In this document: positions 46,228-56,706 of the stretch, piece after piece
How positions within the stretch are numbered: position 1 is the first letter of the stretch
Layout of the letters: every line of letters begins with the position of its first letter
From: Candolleomyces eurysporus
Lineage: Eukaryota; Basidiomycota; Agaricomycetes; Agaricales; Psathyrellaceae
DNA length: 64,000 nt
Reading direction: 5' to 3'
Assembly (NCBI GenBank): GCA_027579435.1
Contig: JANBPK010000770.1
Coordinates: 186,001 to 250,000 of the forward strand
Position numbers and translations under genes: made by a program
Notes under the pieces: model-generated
What the model was told of the DNA's origin: nothing
Seen by the model: the letters and a program-made list of their open reading frames with translations, nothing else
Databases searched by the model: none

Positions 46228-47053
46228 TTTTCCGGTTCCCCTCAATAATAGTCGTGGAAGGGAGGATGATAGTCAGGGATTGTGGAATACGAAGAGTGAA
46301 GATAATATGGTGATGAGAAACTGCGGATGACCCCAGGCACAGCACTCGTCATTACGGCTCACTGCGGCTTCCTAATTCACCCTTTTCCGGTATCCAAAGA
46401 GAGTGAGAAACAAATTGGGAACAAGAATGGAGGCAGTGCCGCATCAGTTGATTGAAGATCGTCGGGATTTCCTTCCTTTGGAAAACGGCGGGAATGATGA
46501 TGCCACGAGCGGTCGGTCAACGCCCGCGCCCTTTGCGACTTACTGGTGCCCGAAATGTAACTCTAGCTCTACAGCGCTCTGACCATGGGTTTTCATACCA
46601 TGATGTATCAACTGCCCCGACTCGTCTATCGTATTGGGTGCTTCCCAAAGGCAGTGTGCTGTTGTTCAAATACATATTTTAGTTTACACCAGTACTAAGC
46701 AGGAGGTCCATGGTTAGAGAATGAATACAGACGTCAGAGGGTTAAGGAAGGTAATCAACGAAAGACCGCCGAGGGTAGTCAGGAAAGCAGCACACTGCGG
46801 AAGCTGCGCAACTTGCGGGCGTCGCAGGGGCTGAGTTCCGATCATCAAAGCTACCACATGTTTTTATGTCAAGCTTGGAAAAAGTGGTACGATAGATGTG
46901 GGTGGTGAGAGTCTGCTCTGGCAGCGGGGGTGTAGCTGGCCTTGAGAAAGTCGGCTTTTCTAGTGCTCCTGGGGGAATGAGAGATCTTGACCTGGTCGGA
47001 CTGGCGGCACGAAATCCTGGTAAGTCAGAAGTTGATGCCCATCGCAGTAGGGA
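46228..47053. other. Intergenic, no gene seen
   Basis: Short frames only; between two minus-strand genes. Confidence 0.5.
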
Positions 47054-48688
47054 TCAGATTACAATGGCGGTACTCCCCAAAGTCGACTTCAAATCAATCT
47101 CCCCTTGAATAACATCGGCGCTACCCCACACAACTGCGCCCTTCCGAACAAAAGGGTCTTCGTAGTTCTCCGAAAGCGTTCTGGACCTGTTTCGTCCTAA
47201 TGGATCAATGTCGTAGTTCTCCCGATCGTCAACGACTTTTCGGAATGGGTACAGGGACCTCATTGTGAAAGAACCTTCGAATTGAGGCGGTACGAAAACT
47301 CGGGCGCGACGGAAGGTCGTCGCAGCATGCAAACTCAAAACATGTACAGGTGGGGCGTCGGCAAAGTCAATGTCGATCTTCCCCAGCGTCGTCTCTGCCT
47401 CTATCGAGTACCGAGAGTATTCTTTGACTGGTGTGGTGGTATGAAGGTCATAGGTTGCACGGATGCTTCTGATGAAGAAACGCGTCGAACAATCGTACAA
47501 GCGGGAGGATTAAGAACTTACCCTCTCGATGTCCTCAAGGTCGAAGTCGTCCATAGTTTAGGTAATCGGCCGTCAGCAGGAGTAGGTTCTCTGCGATGAA
47601 GCTGCATCTCAACGTCGATGAAGGATTTCGAAGTCGTCAGCGAGACTCCGGAAGAGACGTTGTACGTTCCCTTAATGGGAGCGTTGCTCGTATGAAAAGT
47701 CGCATCATCAGCGGAGAGGAACTGAGTGAATATCTCGACATGTTAGTTGTGAAGCAAGGCAAAAATACGATGAAAAAGGGCGCACCTCGGCGCTGATAGG
47801 TCGCTTTCTCGTTGAGACTTTCATCTTGTCGAAGTGAACCCGTGAAAGGTTTCCGAAGGTGTGCTTGAAGTGTGGCATGTCAGTGTGGAAAGATGGGAGT
47901 TTCAAGCGATCCTGGTCCACAGGTATTTCGACCAGGACAGAGAAGCTACCAGTGCTAACTGGACGCCATGGAACAGACTTGAATTGCGAAACAAATCGAG
48001 GGTGCCAATGAGCTCGTGAATAAGATCGAACAGTGCGAAACTCACGAAAATTCCAACGCCAGTATCCTTAATCCACGCATGCTTCGACCGAATTTGGCAA
48101 ACCCATACATAGTCGAAGAACTTAGGAAATTGGGTGCTGGCTCGAACAGTGACCCTGGCTTGACCGCCCCACGTAGCGTTCTCGGATTGCTTCACGGTGA
48201 TTTCGCCAGTCGCCAGGCTACCCTGGGCTAAGAACAGCAGCGAATCCATGTTGACGAAGAACTCTTCCGTTGCTACGGGACCTGACTTCCAGTCAGCGCA
48301 TCGGTCCACTGCTCTGCCTGCAGGACCGTGTATAACGCAATCATCCTGAGGAACGACACGAGTTTATGGTCACCATGGGATATACAAGTAATAGAGCAAG
48401 TTGACCTACCTGATACCGATGATACTCGTTAGATAGAATCGGAATCACTTTCGCAACCAGGGTGTAACCAATAATCAATGTACAAAGCACAAAGAGCAAT
48501 AGTCGTCGGCATCGACGCAGTATCCGGCGAAAATATCGACGAAAGCCACTGTATCGCTTTGATTTGTTCGTGGATGTCGAAACGGCGGGAGGTGTCGCAG
48601 GGGCTGGGCCGGATTCTTCTGTCAGTACCTGGTCATCGGACGGGAGAGGCTGGTTCTCCTCATCCTCCTTCTCGTATATTATAACCAT
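47054..48688 (-). CDS. Single-pass type II membrane protein with beta-rich ectodomain, 465 aa
   Basis: Exons 48688-48410, 48345-48046, 47977-47786, 47733-47522 and 47468-47054 (minus) join in phase to 465 codons plus stop. The N-terminal ~60 residues are acidic then very basic (YFRRILRRCRR) and cytoplasmic by the positive-inside rule. One TM helix follows at about 63-85 (LLLFVLCTLIIGYTLVAKV). The ectodomain contains repeated strand phrases such as ATFHTSNAPIKGTYNV, SLTTSKSFIDVEM and TLRTSRGSIRATYDL. These TSNGPI-type repeats are typical of an adhesin-like beta-helix family widespread in Agaricomycetes and still uncharacterised. A wall- or surface-associated role is inference. Confidence 0.85.
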
Positions 48689-49025
48689 GATTCATACGAA
48701 TGGTGACTGGTCTCTGGTGAATGAGGATCGAGAGGGTGATGGTGCTGTGTAAAAGGGAGCAATAAAAAGGGAGCAATCAAACAGCGCCTGAATGCGCAGT
48801 TGATCATCAATCGTCTTGATGGGCTGGATCCATGGAGTATTGATAAATCCCCTTCCGTCCCCAGAGCGGGTGCTTTGGTGCTGTGGAGTCTTGAAAAAAG
48901 ATGTTTTATAGACTCATGAGCTCGGAGTTCAGAGAGGCCAAAGTGAAAGGAAACGGACTGCTATTGACCGACTTGAATTACCGTTAGTACAATACATTCC
49001 AACATATAAACGCGTTGTATACTTT

Positions 49026-51260
49026 TTAATCGAGGACCTTCAGACCGTTGAAACTCTCCTTCAACAAAGCCTTCTTCATTACATTCACCGGGGTGAAATC
49101 GTCCTTCTTATCCTTCTTCACAGTTGTCACATCACCCTCTTTATCAACAGCCGCCCACTCCGTAGCCTCCGGATCGTCCTCCTCTTCCTCCCCCATAAAC
49201 ACCTTCATCAACGACGGCGAGAATCCGTTCATCATGGCCACTCCTCTCCTTTCCGCAGTCACCTCCACCGTCTTACCCGGCGTCGCGTTCAAGTCCCAGA
49301 ACACGATCTGAGGGACCTCGTACCCAGCCTCCTTGTACCCCTTCTCGATGACGTCGTAGTTCGTTTCCCAATTCGACGCAACCTTCCCTTGATGATCGGC
49401 CTGGTCGAACTGCATGTCGGAGAAGATAAAGAGGCGCTTAATCATATCTTCCTGCTTGATATTGTTCTTCTTCGCCAACGGGAGCAACAGATCCATAAAG
49501 ACGGCGTTGAGGTTTGTGTTCATCCCCCAATCGCTGCGCATCATGTACTGAATGTTCTCGTTGAGCGACTTGCCCTCGAGGTCCACCGTGAGGTACTGGG
49601 GTTTCTCCGAAAACGTGATGAAGCCGCCGCCGAAGGGAGGAGCGGCAAGTGAAGATAGGACGAGGGAGAGGGAAACAGCCACGAGGATAGGCTGGGGGTG
49701 TTTGACATCATGCGTGCCATAATGAAGGGAGCCCATGGACCCAGAGACGTCACAAATCGCGATCGAGTTCTCCACCTTTCCGGCCGCGCGCAGGTTGGCG
49801 ATGAGAGCCTTCCACTGTGCTTCCGCGACCTTGAGCTGATTATCAGCGAGCTTGGCCTTGACCTTCTGCTGAACGGTGGTGGCATTTGTGTTCTTTGCAT
49901 TGGAGCTCTCGAGGATTTGCGCGATAATCTCGTGAGGGAAGAGGGTGGCTCCGCTGATCTGTTTCTTCCCGCTCTCGACGTCGAGAAGGTACTTCTCGAA
50001 GCCCTCAGGATCGTGCTTGTAGAAATGCTCGTTGTTGTTCTTCATAGCAGTGGACGGTACTCGCGTGTACTTGATATCGGTCCACTTGTTCGCAGCCATC
50101 TTGGGCTCAGGGCATTCGATGACTTCCCGAAGCGGCTTGAGGATGGACCGACCGAAGATGTGTCGGAGGAGAATGGTCTTCTCTCGATTATCCAACGATC
50201 CTTCGGGAAGGGAGAAGAGAGATGGTTTGGCGTGGTAGATATAGAGGGCGATCGCGGACGAAAGGTTCGTGACCTTGTCGTGAGAGCAAGCGGGAGTGGG
50301 AGCCCATTTTCCTACGAGCGACAGAGTCTTCAAAACGGCAAGCTTCTCGTCACCAGCAGGGACAGTCTTGAGCTGGCCCAGAATCGCAACATCCTTCAGG
50401 AGTCGCTCACCGAAGAGCCGGGTGGCGGCGATGTAGAGAGCACGGTACTTGGGCTCACCGAGCTTGGAGACGAGGCGTTCGTGGGATGAGACAAACGCTT
50501 CAGCTCGCACCTTCTGAGCATCCTTCTTCCGCTGAGCATTCCGCTCGAGGTGTTCAGCCGGCGTTGAACGAGAACTTGAAGGGCGTGCCACTCTTCCACC
50601 CCTCCTTCCCTTTGTGCCTCCGGAAGTGCGCTTCTGAGCGGGTTTAGTGAGAGCCGAGGAGGGATTTGTGTCAGGAGTGAGCGAGTTGGTAGTGGCAAGA
50701 GAAAGGATGTTGAGCAAGTCCTTCCAGTATCCATGAGAGACAGCGCTGTTGGTTTTGGGATTGACGACGACGGCATCGGCCAGGAGATGAATATTGGCGA
50801 TGGCAGTCCTTGGATGGTTCTCGTACAACCAACCGAAAGCCTTGTAGAAGGCGTCCCTACTCCCCTTACCATCGGGAATACTCCTGGAGGCCCAGATGAT
50901 TCGGAGGGTCAAGTTAGAATCCTCCGCCCAGGCTTCGCTCAGCAGCTTGTTCATGGAAGCGCCGTCGGTATTTTGGCTGATTCCATTGAAGGCGTCCAAT
51001 GTCGGAGACGTGGTAGAGGCCAAAGCTGGGGCAGAGTTGTCCGTAAGTACTTGGTTTGTAGTGGCCTTGAGCGCCTCGATCATCGGATTTTTAGGAGTCT
51101 CAACGACGGTGGAGCTCTCCGAGGGGTCGACGACCATTTCGTACTCTGCATCGACAGCAGGCGGAAGGAGGACATCGAGAAACTTGTCGTTGAAGAGTTC
51201 TGCGATCTCGGGCAGAACCACGTTCTGTGAGGATTTAGCAGAGGCAGGGAGGGTAACCAT
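49026..51260 (-). CDS. DUF2828 protein with VWA-like domain, 744 aa
   Basis: Single exon; start ATG 51260 (MVTLPASAKSSQNVVL), because the upstream in-frame codons contain no ATG. Residues about 80-250 match the DUF2828 helical start (TLRIIWASRSIPDGKGSRD, AFYKAFGWLYENHPRT). A basic segment rich in Arg/Lys follows (TKGRRGGRVARP). Near residue 500 a von Willebrand A metal-site motif is clear (AICDVSGSMGSL), then SDWGMNTNLNAVF and LFIFSDMQFDQAD. The fold resembles TROVE/Ro RNA-binding proteins, so an RNA-related role is possible but unproven. Codon bias opens a false plus-strand frame at 49698-50489. Confidence 0.92.
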   Translation of the reverse strand: MVTLPASAKSSQNVVLPEIAELFNDKFLDVLLPPAVDAEYEMVVDPSESSTVVETPKNPMIEALKATTNQVLTDNSAPALASTTSPTLDAFNGISQNTDGASMNKLLSEAWAEDSNLTLRIIWASRSIPDGKGSRDAFYKAFGWLYENHPRTAIANIHLLADAVVVNPKTNSAVSHGYWKDLLNILSLATTNSLTPDTNPSSALTKPAQKRTSGGTKGRRGGRVARPSSSRSTPAEHLERNAQRKKDAQKVRAEAFVSSHERLVSKLGEPKYRALYIAATRLFGERLLKDVAILGQLKTVPAGDEKLAVLKTLSLVGKWAPTPACSHDKVTNLSSAIALYIYHAKPSLFSLPEGSLDNREKTILLRHIFGRSILKPLREVIECPEPKMAANKWTDIKYTRVPSTAMKNNNEHFYKHDPEGFEKYLLDVESGKKQISGATLFPHEIIAQILESSNAKNTNATTVQQKVKAKLADNQLKVAEAQWKALIANLRAAGKVENSIAICDVSGSMGSLHYGTHDVKHPQPILVAVSLSLVLSSLAAPPFGGGFITFSEKPQYLTVDLEGKSLNENIQYMMRSDWGMNTNLNAVFMDLLLPLAKKNNIKQEDMIKRLFIFSDMQFDQADHQGKVASNWETNYDVIEKGYKEAGYEVPQIVFWDLNATPGKTVEVTAERRGVAMMNGFSPSLMKVFMGEEEEDDPEATEWAAVDKEGDVTTVKKDKKDDFTPVNVMKKALLKESFNGLKVLD

Positions 51261-51458
51261 GATGATCGTCTCGAGCAAGGGTTCTAAGGTGGAATGGTGA
51301 GGCTTTATCTATCGAATCTCGATGACATGTGACGACTCGGATAACACTCAGATGACCTGGTTGGACACTTGTTTTGATGCCGAGTCATACCTCGTCAAGT
51401 GAAGGGACCGAAATACAGTCATTTGACGTATGTATACGTACTTCCAGAATCTAACTTC

Positions 51459-53133
51459 TCAATCGCAATCCGTCAAATAAGACCTATGTACCTCCGGCCA
51501 GTCCTGAAGCTCAGAGTCTCGGCTCATCCACGCATAGGCATGCCTAGGATAATCCCCATTCTTCTTCACTATTCTCCGCTCGAAAAGTAGGCCATCGAGG
51601 GCATATTTCTGTATGCAACTGATGAACCCCCATTCTTCGCTCAGCGTTTCTGGAGAATCTCCATACATAATGACCTTTTCCAGGCGATTTGACCCTTTCA
51701 GTCTGGATTCTAGAAATCCGGTCAAGACATCTTCATCCAAGTGACCTGGGTCGGAAAGCCACATCTCCAGAATCAGCGTCCGAAGTTGCGGCAGGAGGTG
51801 GGTGGATGCATCCGGGCCTAGGGTCAGGCAACTAAGCAGATCGTCGTGGGTGGTGAACGCGTGGACGTCGAGGGTGGTGATTTGGGGAACTGCTTCAAGC
51901 AGTTGACGCGTCGTAGCTTCAAGTAAGCAGCGGGTATTGAGCGATAGGTACTGGAGATTCCGAAAGCTCCGCAATTTGGAAAGGAATGTTTGGACTTGGA
52001 GTGGTGTCCATGGATCATATTCAAGATCAATCGCGCCGGCACACAGACGTAGTCGTTGGAGGTTGGGGAACTCGAAGGCCACCAAGGAACTGGGGAACTC
52101 CATGTTTTCGTACTCGTCTACAACGCAGTCGATGGACAGCGTTTGAAGGGCTACCAGGGATATTTGTGGCAGTGATTGGGTACTGACTTTGGAAAGATCT
52201 TCCACAATTTTGATTGAAAGGTACTGGAGGTTTGCGGTGCTCGTGAAACAGTTCGTAAATAAAAAAGTGGGGTTGTCTTCAGTGTCTGTACTGACGAAGT
52301 GTGTGAGCTGATTCCACGGAAAGGCCCAGAGCAGGGAAACATCGTCAAAGTTTGCGAAACATTTATTGACCGCAACCCTACGGAGGGCGGGGCAGTCCTC
52401 GAACGCGGTGACCGTTTGGATGAAGAAACTTTCCCCCTCTTGAAAGTACAACACAAGGCGTTCGAGGGAAGGAAAAGAGCCGGATGGAATGGTGCGAATG
52501 TTGGCGATGGGTACTTGGCTGAGCACCAACGAGGTCAAAGAATGACTGCCTCCGCTTCGGTTGAGGAAAGCGGAAAATGAAAAACGATGGGATAATATCG
52601 AGGCATGCGTTAGCAGAACTTGGAGCTTGAGGGGACACAACCTCGCACGGAAGACTACCTCCGTTAAAATGTCTATCCCGGTCCCTGTAACCATTGGCTT
52701 GTTGAGGGATAGTGTGAGCCATCGCCAAAGGAGGCTGTAGCTGGTGGATACACGCCTCCAGCGCCGACAGACGTGCGTAAGGAGTACGGGTGCTCGTAAC
52801 GGAGAAATTGCAACTCGATAGCGCTCCAATTCCGGTGGGAGACAGTGCAGAAAGATCTCTCGAAGAACATCGTCGGGGATGCGCCGGAGTGGTGACAGCA
52901 CGAGCGCGTGATGACGAAAAGATTCTTTCAACAATTCCTTTTCACGCTCAAGAGCGATTATTTGCTGCTGTAGGGACATGATGCGCTCGTCGAAAAGGGA
53001 GATTTTGGGAGAGAGTTCATCTTGGGCTTTTCGTGCAGCGTCCAGCTCTTCTTCTCGCGGTGGATCTTCAGAGGAGACTACATGGAATTAGCATCACAGC
53101 TGTTTATGGAATATATTTGAGCTTACAGGCCAT
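51459..53133 (-). CDS. F-box-like protein with coiled coil, 541 aa
   Basis: Two exons (minus): a 7-nt first exon 53133-53127 (ATG GCC T) and 53077-51459, joined in phase through a 49-bp GTAAGC..GTAG intron. The protein begins MAFSSEDPPREEELDAARKA. A coiled coil (about 15-55) precedes the F-box-like motif (SPLRRIPDDVLREIFLHCLP, APVLLTHVCRRWRRVS), then leucine-rich repeats to the end. Same architecture as the gene at 39618 but clearly diverged, so the two are old paralogues and not a recent duplication. Likely SCF adaptor; substrate unknown. Confidence 0.85.
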
Positions 53134-53794
53134 ATGAGGAGCTCACAACCGACGTTCGAGTGGTGACGAGGTAGCCAATCCACGTTGAGGTTACGGTTCG
53201 AATACGGCGTAACGGGGCAAAATCTCAACCTGGCGAATACCACAACTCCCAGAAATTTGCCAGGAATCCTCCCCAGATCCTCCCGATCAGATGTGTAATG
53301 CGGAAATTAATTGCTTGAAAACCCATGAGACAAATTGGTCAGATTGTGGGAGAATGTGAGGCAAGCTTTGGATTTTGATCAAAATCTGCTGGTGTGATTG
53401 CGCTGTGAACGAACCCCCTTTACGTCCCTAGAATCTTCTGTAGATTCTGGTTTCCATTCCAAGTAGAGATCCAGCGAGCTCACACCTCGCCACATCCATT
53501 GACAACCCAGAGATTTCTATTAGGGCAGTGTCATATCGTATGCGCGTACGTACCGACATGATATTATCCACCACCGGACCTTCAAAATACGCAGCAGGTC
53601 TCGATCAAGTCGAGCTCGCCAAGTTAACAGCACCGGACAGCTTTAAACTTCGTGCGGTTTTTAAGGTTAAACTTTTGGTTTAAAACCTCCCTGTTAGCCA
53701 AAATGGTCAAACTCGCCAAGAGCTATTTAACTGGAGAGAGAGACTCAAAGAGAAACGTTGCTATTGTTGTCTTCCCCCTTCCACTTTTCCAGCC
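53134..53794. other. Intergenic, divergent promoters
   Basis: Between a minus-strand F-box gene and a plus-strand gene. No gene seen; a TATTTAA element at about 53724 may serve the downstream gene. Confidence 0.45.
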
Positions 53795-54491
53795 ATGAAT
53801 TTCAGAACAGACTCTCAAGTAACTCTAACCAACCCGGAGCCTACCCTCGAGTTGGTACTCGAGAAGCCAGCATCTCCTTTGAACACTCGGCTCTTCGTTA
53901 ATAGAAAGCCTTGGTTCAAGGTATCAACACTCGACAGAGATGCAAACATCACCAACATTACCGATCTTCGAACAAACGAGGTTATCGCCACGATTCGTCG
54001 ACGAACCTTCCTCTCCGACAAAGTCAAGTTCCCCCGCCGGTTTGGTGGGAAGTCAGTCAAGAAAGATGACTGGATGACCGAGGTCAAATTGAGCACTGGC
54101 CAGTAAGTTCCTTCAGTCAATTCGCCACAGATTCGTCGTTGAGCTTGTTCCACATTTAGCAATGCATGGTTGGTCAGTAGCGAGCGCGGCAAATTCCTCT
54201 GGAAATGGGACAGTGCCCAAAGACTAGTGGTTAGTTTTAAATAGGCCCATTGGTATTCATTCTCCTCACCTTTCTCGTTTTCAGCTCACACCGGAGAATG
54301 ATCCCGAACAAAAGCTTGCTTTCGTCAAAGACGAGCCGCCAGTTCTTGGGTTGTGCGTCGAGCGCTCAGCAGAGGAGTCATTAGACGAGATTATTTCTGG
54401 ATTCATCATCCTAGAGCATCGTATGAAGATGGATGCCAAGCGGATGACAATTAGAGATGGAATGGCTGCTCATCATTCGCTGTATAGATGA
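53795..54491 (+). CDS. DUF6593-like protein, 194 aa
   Basis: Exons 53795-54102, 54160-54229 and 54285-54491 join in phase to 194 codons plus stop. It begins MNFRTDSQVTLTNPEPTLEL and is predicted all-beta, with KPWFKVSTLDRDANITNI and DGxYxWK-like GKFLWKWDSAQRLVLTP. It ends in a helix containing DEIISGFIILEHRMK. This is the layout of the DUF6593 family, a two-sheet barrel group common in basidiomycetes with no known function. No signal peptide or catalytic motif. Confidence 0.82.
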
Positions 54492-55163
54492 TGTACTGTT
54501 TTACTTCAGATTTTTGTGTCGCGGAATTTCCCTCTCGAAAAGGTGTAAAAGGTGTAATTTGTTCCGCTGCGCCCGCGATAGAAAACCCGTTTGATCTGGA
54601 GCCTACAGAGAGAAACTAAATCGTGATCGTTGGATCCTTGACATAGACGCCAACGAGAGGAGCGTTTTATGAGAAGCCCGCACGCTCTAACACCCGCCTG
54701 TCGTTCCACTGAAGCTCTGGGCAATGCCTGCCTGAGGGCGATGCCAAGTGGTAATTAAGCGCTGAACTTGTATATGCTTCGATTTGTGTTCAACCAGGTG
54801 CTGCGCAGTGACCTTACCTGGAGCTTGCCTTCCCCGAGGCGTAAGGATCCAAACCTGAAAACCCCTTCGCCTTTGTGTACACTAAATGTGTGCGTGTTTG
54901 TGCCGGTAGCCGGCTTCTCCGCAATCGCTTGCCGTTACCGACGAAGTCTTTCTTTGATGCTTCCTCGGGACCTCCAGCTCCTTGAGCCATCCACCACGAC
55001 TCTCTCCACCTGAGATTTCCCAAACTGATCTGGTTTTCGAGTGCACACTGCACTCGCCGCTGGCCTGTGAGTTTGGATGTCAACGATGGCCCTAAAGGCG
55101 ATGGTAAACACATGCAAATACTGATTGTCGTTGCGGGTTGAGATGTGAGAAGCCACGACGATC
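54492..55163. other. Intergenic, no gene seen
   Basis: Short frames on both strands without support. Confidence 0.5.
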
Positions 55164-56207
55164 ATGTCCCTGTCACCTCTGCTACCAATCGGGAACTTCG
55201 AGTTCGGATTTACGACTTCTCTATGTTTGGACGACGATCGCCTACTCCGCTGCGAATTAGCCGATAAGGCTCTGGGGGTCCACAAAGTCTCGTCCAAAAC
55301 GAAGCACCTTGTCGTCAAACCTCCAGACCCACGTTCGGCCAGGGACTCCCAGAACCAGCCTCGTCTCGCCTGGGAGGCATTCTATCCTGAAGGAAGCATC
55401 AATCCTTCGGCTCCGATTCCTGGGGGGTTTGGATTCTATTTATCTGGGCCTCCCGAATTCCAGCAACGGCTCTCCGTTGCGAAGGAGGCGGTGTTCAGCT
55501 ATCGAATGATGCTCCAGAAGGACTGGGAGTGGGTCAAAGGGGGAAAACTCCCAGGGCTATGTGAGTGAAGTGCAACTCGCTAAGCCCAATTCTCTTGAAC
55601 AGCTCTTATCTAGTCGGTGGGATCGATGATTTGGCGTACGGTTGCAGCGGTGGTCGAAAGGACAATCGCTGCCAATGTATTGGTCTCCGTCCCATGTGGA
55701 GGTGAGTTGAAGTCAGACTGCACACCTGCAGATCTTCTTGATACGAAGGTACGCCAGGGCCAACGGAATTGGGGAGCTGTACACATACTTGCCCTTGAAC
55801 GATATCAATGCGACCCAGCAGCTGAAGGTACCCCCACTGTCAGTCGAGAATTCTGACTATGGGTTCTCAGTTGGACGAGGTGCCTTCAACTTCAAACAGG
55901 CCGTCGGAAACTGGATTACCGTTGCTACTCGTGTCAGATTGAATGACATTGGAGTAGACAACGGCGAAATCGAGGTTTGGATCGACGGTTGCAGCGTCAT
56001 TTCCATCGACGGCCTCGCTCTGCGAAGTTCAGCTTCAAGCGTTCTCCGAGGGATGCATTTTCAGACCTTTTTCGGAGGTATGTGACCGGAAAGACTATAC
56101 CATACTATATTGTCTGACTCGACACGCCAGGGAGCTCAACAGACTGGGCCTCTCCAAAGGACCAGCGGGCATGGTTCGCAGATGTCACTGGCGCGATTAT
56201 CGCCTGA
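55164..56207 (+). CDS. Polysaccharide lyase family 14-like protein, 296 aa
   Basis: Exons 55164-55560, 55614-55701, 55749-56077 and 56131-56207 join in phase to 296 codons plus stop. The beta-jelly-roll core of PL14 (glucuronan/alginate lyase type) is recognisable: QAFYP-like WEAFYPEGSINP, then FSYRMMLQKDWEWVKGGKLP and GGIDDLAYGCSGG. GIGELYTYLP, GRGAFNFKQAVGNWITVA, GEIEVWIDG and MHFQTFFGG follow. Family enzymes cut uronic-acid polysaccharides outside the cell. Unlike secreted relatives, this model starts MSLSPLLPIGNFEFGFTT with no convincing signal peptide. Either the true first exon is missed upstream, the enzyme is intracellular, or the gene has lost its leader. Confidence 0.82.
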
Positions 56208-56706
56208 TGGGTCTTCCACTGGCGTCCACCAAGGCACTCTTTGTCTTCTGTGCAGTGTGGCACTCTTGATGTTCAACTCTCTTTTGATGCCCAGAGTCTT
56301 GTCGACGTAAGTCGTGGGGATTTGCTCGGGGCCTGCGATCTGTATGTATGGCGAAGGCGTGATCTATCTGCAAATGGAACAAATTCGGGTGGAACTTTGA
56401 ACTAATGGTGATGGCTGAGTCTGATGGCAGGACGATCGAGTGAGCTTCCACGGTGATTCAGACTTCTTTGGCATCGAGGACAAGCTTCTTATGTCAACAT
56501 TGCAGCGGATCGCCATGTGTTACCCACACTGACGTCTTGGTCTAGTAACTTGACAGATGGAGAAGCAAGCGCGCGAAAGGTCATTGAGATGGGCTCTCAG
56601 TTCAGAAGCATTTGCTGAGAACTGAGGAGGAAAGTGCTGGGCTACTTATGTCTGAGGGCTGACTCAAAATGAGGCGTATTGTTGACGCTTCCTACCCCTC
56701 CCTGTC
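56208..56706. other. Intergenic, no gene seen
   Basis: 3' flank of the lyase gene and promoter of the membrane-protein gene; no supported frame. Confidence 0.5.

Noticed and set aside
49698..50489. 263-codon plus-strand frame inside the DUF2828 gene
   Set aside because: Antisense shadow of a biased coding sequence; no domain and no promoter context.
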